Positions 1 to 5,018 of a stretch of DNA of 9,860 nucleotides are shown here, in pieces; the first letter of the stretch is position 1, and each line of letters opens with the position of its first letter. The notes below the pieces were generated by a model. The model worked only from the letters and a program-made list of their open reading frames with translations. It had not been told where the DNA came from and did not search any database. This DNA is from Thermoflexales bacterium (GTDB lineage Bacteria; Chloroflexota; Anaerolineae; Fen-1058), in contig JAUQXD010001252.1 in assembly GCA_030834835.1 (NCBI GenBank), positions 1 through 9,860 on the forward strand, given 5' to 3'. The position numbers and the translations under genes were made by a program.

Positions 1-74
1 ACTAGAAAGAAGGCAACCAAGGCTAAACCACTCAAGATACTGGCCATCACCGCCTTTCTATCTAATCGATTCAT
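1..74 (-). CDS. 5' fragment of a gene with a hydrophobic N-terminus (truncated by window edge)
   Basis: The minus strand opens with ATG at 74-72 and stays open to base 1, giving 24 complete codons. The visible peptide begins MNRLDRKAVMASILSGLALV, then continues with AFFL: basic residues at 3, 6 and 7, then a hydrophobic run from about residue 8 onward. That pattern fits either an uncleaved N-in membrane anchor or the start of a signal peptide. A good Shine-Dalgarno sequence (AGGAAGG, bases 88-82) lies 7 bases upstream, which supports the start. It follows the GNAT-like gene on the same strand after a 99-base gap and could be co-transcribed with it. The rest of the protein lies outside the window, so no family can be named. 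It is the mirror copy of 9787-9860. Confidence 0.5.
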   Translation of the reverse strand, partial: MNRLDRKAVMASILSGLALVAFFL

Positions 75-81
75 GATAGTA

Positions 82-109
82 CCTTCCTGGGAAGTCGCTT
101 ATGCCCAGG
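82..109 (-). promoter_or_regulatory. Shine-Dalgarno site with potentially occluding hairpin
   Basis: On the minus strand CCTGGG (109-104) can pair with CCCAGG (91-86) around a 12-base loop. The 3' side of the stem takes in the first bases of the AGGAAGG ribosome-binding site (88-82) of the partial gene at 1-74. Pairing could dampen translation of that gene. The stem is only 6 bp and the pairing is inferred by eye. Mirror copy of 9752-9779. Confidence 0.35.
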
Positions 110-147
110 TGCCAGTGCTCATCGTCCACGTCTGCACGGACTACCTG

Positions 148-167
148 CGACGGCTTCCACGCCGTCG
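148..167 (-). other. Small hairpin just downstream of the GNAT-like gene
   Basis: On the minus strand CGACGGC and GCCGTCG (7 bp) flank the six-base loop GTGGAA, starting 6 bases after the TAG stop of the GNAT-like gene. An alternative 5-bp stem CCACG/CGTGG overlaps it. No T-run follows, so it does not look like a full intrinsic terminator. It could stabilise the 3' end or attenuate transcription between the two genes. Mirror copy of 9694-9713. Confidence 0.4.
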
Positions 168-173
168 TGGCTT

Positions 174-1301
174 CTATATTGCTCGTTCGTAGACGCGATG
201 GGTCTTGTAGAGCTGGCCGCCAAGGTTGACGAGATCGTTGCGCATCTGTACGGCCGTATTGGCGACCTGCGTCAGATCGGCGTGGTGAAAGCCGAACTCG
301 CGGATCGTTTTATCCATTTCGTTGTAGAGCAGCGCGTTGCCGCCTCGGCCCTGATATTCCGGTAGAATCCCCGCGCCATTCAGCGCCACCCACTTCGTGC
401 GGCGCAACTCCAGCAGCAGGCCGATGAAGCCAAACGGAAATAATCGGCCGCGCGCCCGCTGTAAAGCGGCGGATATATCGTGGAAGCCGAAGAGGAAGCC
501 CACGACCTGATCGCCGCTGGTGATGATCTTGATCAAACGCGGATCGGCGATGACCAGGATATTGTCGAGAACGAATTTGATCTCGCGCGGCGTCAGCGGA
601 TAGTATTCCCAGTTGTTGACGAAGGCGTTGTTGTACGCTTCGCCGATGCGCGGCGCCCACTCCTTCAATTCGGCTTTGCTCTTGAAGCGCTTCACGCTCA
701 AGATGCCACGCCGCTCCACCCGCTCGGCAATGCTGCGAACTCGATCGGGCAAGTGATAGGCGCTGGAATTGAGATAGCACGAGATGAAATCCACGTCTTT
801 GTGAAAGCCCAGCGCTTCGACCAGGCGCGGATAATACGGGTAGTTGTAGTTCATCATCGTCATCATCTGACGATGCTCAAATCCCTCGACGAGCAGCCCG
901 TAGCCATCGAGTGCGCCGAAGCCTTTAGGCCCGACGATTGTATCGAGACCACGCGCCCGCGCCCAGGTGAAAGCCGCTTCAAATAATGCGGTGGCTGTTC
1001 CAAGATCATCTTCGCATTCGAACAAATAGAACTGCGCCTGACGGGTATGATGATAGGCATTGAACGGCCGGTTTTCCAGCGCGGCGATGCGGCCCACGTC
1101 GCGGCCGTCGCGCACGGCGATGAAGAAATCCGCATCTGAATGCTCATAAAACGGATGCTTCACTTTGTTGAGCATCAGTTCAATATCCGTGCGCAGCGGC
1201 GGCACCCATTGAGCGTGGCCGCGATACAGCCGGTACGGCAAATCGACAAAGCGGCGGACGTGCGATCGGACGGTCAGATCAACGGGTTCGATAGTCAGCA
1301 T
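174..1301 (-). CDS. GNAT-superfamily acetyltransferase-like protein (375 aa), apparent tandem GNAT folds
   Basis: Predicted cytoplasmic protein of the GNAT (acetyl-CoA-dependent N-acyltransferase) superfamily; the substrate is unknown. The N-terminal half has the sequence style of a widespread uncharacterised GNAT-like family: FVDLPYRLYR (18-27), WVPPLR (32-37), FFIAVRDGRDVGRIAAL (59-75), FYLFECEDD (91-99), GPKGFGALDGYGLLVEGFE (124-142) and YYPRLVEALGF (156-166). The C-terminal half (about 200-375) ends like a canonical GNAT domain: an acetyl-CoA-loop-like segment ILPEYQGRGGNALLYNEM (312-329) and a final LGGQLYKTHRVYER (360-373). The loop reads Q-G-R-G-G-N where Q/R-x-x-G-x-G/A is usual, so the last glycine/alanine position is Asn. 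The ATG start is supported by AGGA (1313-1310) 8 bases upstream. It is transcribed divergently from the cyclase gene; the intergenic region holds TATAAC on this strand. The acetyl acceptor, and whether both folds are active, cannot be told from sequence. Confidence 0.88.
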   Translation of the reverse strand: MLTIEPVDLTVRSHVRRFVDLPYRLYRGHAQWVPPLRTDIELMLNKVKHPFYEHSDADFFIAVRDGRDVGRIAALENRPFNAYHHTRQAQFYLFECEDDLGTATALFEAAFTWARARGLDTIVGPKGFGALDGYGLLVEGFEHRQMMTMMNYNYPYYPRLVEALGFHKDVDFISCYLNSSAYHLPDRVRSIAERVERRGILSVKRFKSKAELKEWAPRIGEAYNNAFVNNWEYYPLTPREIKFVLDNILVIADPRLIKIITSGDQVVGFLFGFHDISAALQRARGRLFPFGFIGLLLELRRTKWVALNGAGILPEYQGRGGNALLYNEMDKTIREFGFHHADLTQVANTAVQMRNDLVNLGGQLYKTHRVYERAI

Positions 1302-1309
1302 AGCCGGAA

Positions 1310-1313
1310 TCCT
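1310..1313 (-). promoter_or_regulatory. Ribosome-binding site of the GNAT-like gene
   Basis: AGGA on the minus strand lies 8 bases before the ATG at 1301-1299. It decides the start, since the protein aligns in style with its family from the first residues. The mirror copy is at 8548-8551. Confidence 0.6.
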
Positions 1314-1316
1314 GTT

Positions 1317-1349
1317 GGAGTATAATGAGCGGCAGGCCCGTTATACTCC
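1317..1349. promoter_or_regulatory. Inverted repeat with face-to-face -10-like hexamers (divergent control region)
   Basis: GGAGTATAA (1317-1325) and TTATACTCC (1341-1349) form a perfect 9-bp inverted repeat around a 15-base spacer. Each arm contains a -10-like hexamer: TATAAT on the plus strand (1321-1326), pointing to the cyclase gene, and TATAAC on the minus strand (1345-1340), pointing to the GNAT-like gene. Both would place the transcription start near the centre of the repeat (about 1333), so the two promoters would compete or be bound together by a dimeric regulator. I found no good -35 element at the proper distance on either strand. Either an activator or a non-standard sigma factor is needed, or only the operator reading is right. 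Confidence 0.45.
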
Positions 1350-1389
1350 CGATCCATGAAATGCGCCACTGTCCCGCTTTGCTGAAAAG

Positions 1390-1398
1390 TGGTAAACT
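1390..1398 (+). promoter_or_regulatory. Candidate extended -10 promoter for the cyclase gene
   Basis: TGG followed by TAAACT matches the extended -10 pattern TGn-TATAAT with four of six hexamer bases. It lies about 50 bases before the ATG at 1447 and would give a short leader. The -35 region is weak (CTGTCC at 1369-1374, 18 bases upstream). It also sits inside a small GTGG/CCAC inverted repeat. This is an alternative to the TATAAT at 1321-1326. Confidence 0.3.
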
Positions 1399-1446
1399 CC
1401 ACAACACGATTGGCCGGTTGACACCCGATTGGACGATGAACTAGCC

Positions 1447-4400
1447 ATGCACTGTCCTCAGTGTGGATTCGTAAACGAAGTTGCGGCCAGGCACTGCGCC
1501 CAATGCGGCGCGGTGCTGGATGTCGCCGTGCTGCGCCAGGAACTGGCCGAGACGCGCAGTGCGGTCGATCGGCTGCGCCGCTTTCTGCCGGCCGTGGTCG
1601 CCGACGGCGTGCTGCACGATCCCGATCGGCTGCGCGGCGAACGCCGTGAAATCACCGTGTTGTTCGCTGATGCCGTCAACTTCACGCACCTCTCCGTTTC
1701 ACTCGACGCTGAATCGATCTTCAATTTAATCAACGCCCTGCTCAGCCGCCTGGTGGAGTGCATTCACCGCTACGGCGGGATGGTGGATAAATTCACCGGC
1801 GACGGCCTGATGGCGGTCTTCGGCGCGCCGATTGCGCATGAGGACGACGCTGAGCTGGCGGTGCGGGCGGCGCTGGATATGCAGAAGGCGGCGATGGAGT
1901 TTGAACCCATGGCGCGGGCGCAGCTGGGCGCGCCGCTGCAGATTCGCATTGGCATTCACAGCGGGCCGGCCGTTGCCGGTGTGCTGGGCACTGCGCAGCA
2001 AACTGCCTACACGGTCATAGGCGAGACGGTCAACCTGGCGGCGCGCCTGCAGTCGGCGGCCCGCCCGGCCGGCATCCTGGTGAGCGCGCGCGTGTTCCAG
2101 CAAACGCGGGCGTTCTTTAATTTCCAGACGGCCGGTTCGGTCCAGGTTAAGGGCTTCGATCAACCGATCGTCGTGTATGAGGCGGTTGGCGATCGTTCGG
2201 AGCCGTTGCCAACGCGCGGCATTGCCGGTGTGTCGAGTATCTTCCTGGGCCACGATGCCGAGCTGGATCAGTTGCGCACGGTATTGGCCGGGTTCGTGCG
2301 CGATCGGCGCGGCCAGGTTGTGATCGTGCAGGGCGAAGCCGGCATGGGCAAATCGCGTCTGGTGCGCGAGTGGTTGACATCGCCCGTCGGTGAAGCGGCG
2401 ATCTGGCGCGGGCAGGGCCTGCCCTACACCGAAGGCGTGGGTTACGCGGCATTCCGATCTTTGTTGCAGGATGCGCTGCGCACGTATGCTTCGCACGATA
2501 CCTGGGAGACACATATCACGCCGGCCCTGAGGCCGTTCTTGCGGCAGTTGCTGGACTTGCCGTTGACCGCCGACGAACAATTTGCCTTTCGCAACCTTGA
2601 ACCGGAACGGGTGAAACAATTGACGGCCCTGGCGTTCCGTGAGTGGCTGATGACTGAGGCTCGCACCCGCCCGGTGATCCTGATTATCGATGATTTTCAC
2701 TGGGCTGATGATCTTTCGCGCGACATGCTGCAAGCGGTGGTCAATCTGGTGCGTGAGGCGCCGGTCCTGTTGTGCGTGATGACGCGCCCGCAGCCGGAGA
2801 AACCGCTGCAGTTGGACCCGGCTGTGCCCGGCGTGAAAATTGAGTTGAAGCCCCTGTCGGCTGAACACAGCCGCGCGCTGCTGGGGCATCTGGTGAATCT
2901 GGGTGACCTCCCCGAGTCAATCATCAACACGATACTGGCTCGCTCCGAAGGCAACCCGTTTTACATTGAAGAGTTTGTGCGGGTGCTGATCGAGAAGGAA
3001 GTTTTGAAGCCGGGCGATGGACAGTGGCGCGTGGCCTCGGCTGTGGAACTGCAAACGATCGATATCCCCACCAGCCTGGGCGGCCTGATGATGACGCGCT
3101 TCGATCGGTTGCCCAAAGATCTGCAGCAAGTCCTGCGCAGCGCCGCGGTCCTGGGTCTGCAATTTGCTGCGCGGCTGCTGGAGGAAGTCGAGCGGCGGCT
3201 GCGCGGCTCAGCCGGTGTTCAACCGGTCGTCGAGCGCCTGATCGACATGGGCATGCTGGAAGAGCGGCGCGGAACCGGCGAGCTGGCCTATGCCTTCAGT
3301 CACATTCTGTCGCAGGAAACGATCTATAACAGTATCCTGCACAGCCAGCGGCCGGGACTGCATCGCACGGTGGCGGAGAGCATCGAGGCGTTGTATGCCG
3401 ACGATCTGAGCAGTCAGGTCGAGGCGCTGGCGCTGCATTACGATCGGGCGCGGGTGCGCGAGAAGGCGATGCGCTATGCGGTCCAGGCGGGTGAACGGGC
3501 TCGATCGCGCTTTGCCAACCACGAAGCGATCGAGTATTTCAGCCGCGCCCTGCAGCTGTCGCAGCACCTGAGCGGGTATGAAGCCACGCGCTGGAAAGCG
3601 GCCATCGGTCTGGGCGAAGTCGAGCAGCTGATCGGCGAATATGAAGAGGCCATCGCGTTCTATCAGGCGACGCTGGAGGAGTGGAGCGAGGCCAGCCCTG
3701 AAGACCGCGCTTGGGCGATGCTGAAATTAGCCCAGGTCTGGGATAAACGCGGCAATTTGCAGGAGGCGCAGAACTGGCTGCGGCAGGCGCTGGCGCAGCT
3801 CGATCGGGTGCGCGGCTCGGTGCCGGAATTGCGGGCGCAGATCTATTCCGATCTGGGGTGGATGAGTCTGCGTCGCGGCGATTTGACGGCCGCGAAAGAT
3901 TGGCTGGAGCAAGGCCTGGCGCTGGTGGTCGATACGGAGCACTACGGCGTGCTGTCGTCAGTGCTCAATCGCCTGGGCGCGGTGTACTACAATCGCAGCG
4001 AGTGGAAGCAGGCCGCCGGTTACGTGGAGCGGGCGCTAGACCTGCGCGAGAAGCTGGGCGATGTGGTGGGCTATGCGCGATCGATCAACAATCTGGGCAT
4101 CCTCAAGCAGGCCAGCGGTGACTGGGACGGCGCGCTGGCCGACTATCAGCGCGCGGTTGAGATGCACGAACGGATTGGCGAGGTGGAAGGGTTGGCGCAA
4201 GCGTATACAAACCTGGGCGTGCTGTGCACCGATCTGGGTGATTGGGCGCAGGCCGAGGACTACTTGCGGAATAGTTTTAACATTGCGCAGCGCATCGGTC
4301 ATCCTTCTGAACTGGCGCAGGCGCACATGAACCTCGGCCGATTGTATCTGTTGCAGGCCCGCTGGGCGGATGGCACCCGACATCTGAATGCATCGATTCC

Positions 4401-4842
4401 GTTGTATGCCGAGGTCGGCGCGCGAGCGAACGTGAATCTGATTGATGCGTATGATTTGCAGGGCCGCCTGGCGCTGGAGCAGGGCCAGTTCGACAGTGCG
4501 CAGCAATGGGCCAATCGCTGTCGCGAACTGCTCCGTGAGTTTACCAATTCTGACAGCGGCGATTCGGTCGAATGGGGGCGCTACGAGCAACTCATCGGGC
4601 GGATTGCGATGGGGAGCGGGGACCTGGCGAAAGCGCGCCAACATTTTGATCGAAGCGCCGCCATTTTCAAAGCCACCGGCTCTCAGCTGGAAGATGGCCG
4701 GGCCATGTATTGGAGCGCCGCGTTATCCAGCAAACTTCATGACAGTCCGCGCGCCAGCGAAGAAGCGGAAGCGGCCCACCGTATCTTCAGCAGTCTTGGC
4801 GCTAAGGCTGATCTGGCCAGACTTGAGAAGTTGAGCTTATAG
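1447..4842 (+). CDS. Zinc-ribbon / class III adenylate cyclase / STAND ATPase / TPR signalling protein
   Basis: Multidomain cytoplasmic signalling enzyme of 1,131 aa, predicted to convert ATP to cAMP. Domains in order: CxxC...CxxC zinc ribbon (Cys 3, 6, 17, 20); short helical linker (about 26-48); class III cyclase domain (about 62-247) with metal-binding Asp75 and Asp119, base-selecting Lys115 and Thr189, and transition-state Asn196 and Arg200; a STAND/MalT-like ATPase with Walker A GEAGMGKS (296-303), Walker B ending DDFHWAD (415-421) and GNPFYIEEF (502-510); then about ten TPR units (about 681-1115), six of them spaced exactly 40 residues apart from about 757. Lys plus Thr is the class IIIb pattern, shared with mammalian soluble adenylyl cyclase, which has the same cyclase-ATPase-TPR layout. 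There is one cyclase domain, so a homodimer is expected. No membrane segment is seen. I chose ATG 1447 because it begins MHCPQCG directly at the zinc ribbon; an upstream TTG at 1429 would add six residues. Neither has a strong Shine-Dalgarno site. GTP as substrate is less likely given Lys115. Confidence 0.92.
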   Translation: MHCPQCGFVNEVAARHCAQCGAVLDVAVLRQELAETRSAVDRLRRFLPAVVADGVLHDPDRLRGERREITVLFADAVNFTHLSVSLDAESIFNLINALLSRLVECIHRYGGMVDKFTGDGLMAVFGAPIAHEDDAELAVRAALDMQKAAMEFEPMARAQLGAPLQIRIGIHSGPAVAGVLGTAQQTAYTVIGETVNLAARLQSAARPAGILVSARVFQQTRAFFNFQTAGSVQVKGFDQPIVVYEAVGDRSEPLPTRGIAGVSSIFLGHDAELDQLRTVLAGFVRDRRGQVVIVQGEAGMGKSRLVREWLTSPVGEAAIWRGQGLPYTEGVGYAAFRSLLQDALRTYASHDTWETHITPALRPFLRQLLDLPLTADEQFAFRNLEPERVKQLTALAFREWLMTEARTRPVILIIDDFHWADDLSRDMLQAVVNLVREAPVLLCVMTRPQPEKPLQLDPAVPGVKIELKPLSAEHSRALLGHLVNLGDLPESIINTILARSEGNPFYIEEFVRVLIEKEVLKPGDGQWRVASAVELQTIDIPTSLGGLMMTRFDRLPKDLQQVLRSAAVLGLQFAARLLEEVERRLRGSAGVQPVVERLIDMGMLEERRGTGELAYAFSHILSQETIYNSILHSQRPGLHRTVAESIEALYADDLSSQVEALALHYDRARVREKAMRYAVQAGERARSRFANHEAIEYFSRALQLSQHLSGYEATRWKAAIGLGEVEQLIGEYEEAIAFYQATLEEWSEASPEDRAWAMLKLAQVWDKRGNLQEAQNWLRQALAQLDRVRGSVPELRAQIYSDLGWMSLRRGDLTAAKDWLEQGLALVVDTEHYGVLSSVLNRLGAVYYNRSEWKQAAGYVERALDLREKLGDVVGYARSINNLGILKQASGDWDGALADYQRAVEMHERIGEVEGLAQAYTNLGVLCTDLGDWAQAEDYLRNSFNIAQRIGHPSELAQAHMNLGRLYLLQARWADGTRHLNASIPLYAEVGARANVNLIDAYDLQGRLALEQGQFDSAQQWANRCRELLREFTNSDSGDSVEWGRYEQLIGRIAMGSGDLAKARQHFDRSAAIFKATGSQLEDGRAMYWSAALSSKLHDSPRASEEAEAAHRIFSSLGAKADLARLEKLSL

Positions 4843-4908
4843 CGCGGCTCTGTCGGGAAAGCGCTGTGTCACCGGCAGGCGCGATTCCGATTGCCGGCAT
4901 GACCTATC

Positions 4909-4952
4909 AAAAAAGCGCCACCCGATTCCGCGGAATCGGGTGGCGCTTTTTT
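4909..4952. terminator. Bidirectional intrinsic terminator at the symmetry axis
   Basis: A six-A run (4909-4914), a 14-bp stem GCGCCACCCGATTC / GAATCGGGTGGCGC (4915-4928 and 4933-4946), a CGCG loop (4929-4932) and a six-T run (4947-4952) form a perfect 44-base palindrome. It lies about 70 bases after the TAG stop of the cyclase gene and fits a Rho-independent terminator in both directions. The mirror axis of the whole window passes through the middle of its loop. The rest of the intergenic stretch 4843-5018 holds no gene; only a weaker 6-bp hairpin CCGGCA/TGCCGG (4872-4897, mirrored 4964-4989) is visible. Because of the symmetry, the true natural sequence beyond the loop is certain only if the terminator itself is natural. 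Confidence 0.8.
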
Positions 4953-5018
4953 GATAGGTCATGCCGGCAATCGGAATCGCGCCTGCCGGTGACACAGCGC
5001 TTTCCCGACAGAGCCGCG

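Noticed and set aside
480..986. A 168-codon open frame opposite the GNAT-like gene (mirrored at 8875-9381)
   Set aside because: It overlaps a well-supported gene throughout. Its acidic and Val/His-rich composition reflects the opposite strand's codons.
1418..1446. TTGACA at 1418-1423 as a -35 box for the cyclase gene
   Set aside because: At 17 bases downstream the hexamer is CTAGCC, a poor -10, and transcription would start at or after the chosen ATG.
1726..2889. A 387-codon open frame antisense to the cyclase domain (mirrored at 6972-8135)
   Set aside because: Its product is a low-complexity Gln/Arg/His-rich sequence with no recognisable motif. It lies wholly opposite a convincing coding sequence, as is typical of GC-rich DNA.
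742..4083. The CGATCG copies as cyanobacterial HIP1 elements
   Set aside because: None of the 14 copies has the full GCGATCGC octamer; the flanking bases vary.
4036..4644. A 202-codon open frame antisense to the TPR region (mirrored at 5217-5825)
   Set aside because: It is a shadow of the repetitive TPR codons, with no ribosome-binding site and no domain pattern.
4872..4897. The hairpin CCGGCA/TGCCGG as the main terminator of the cyclase gene
   Set aside because: Its stem is only 6 bp, with a 14-base loop and no T-run. The hairpin at 4915-4946 followed by six Ts is much stronger.
4909..4952. A protelomerase (hairpin telomere) target site
   Set aside because: The size and symmetry would allow it, but the flanking A6/T6 runs and the placement just after a stop codon match an intrinsic terminator, and no telomere-resolution gene is present.
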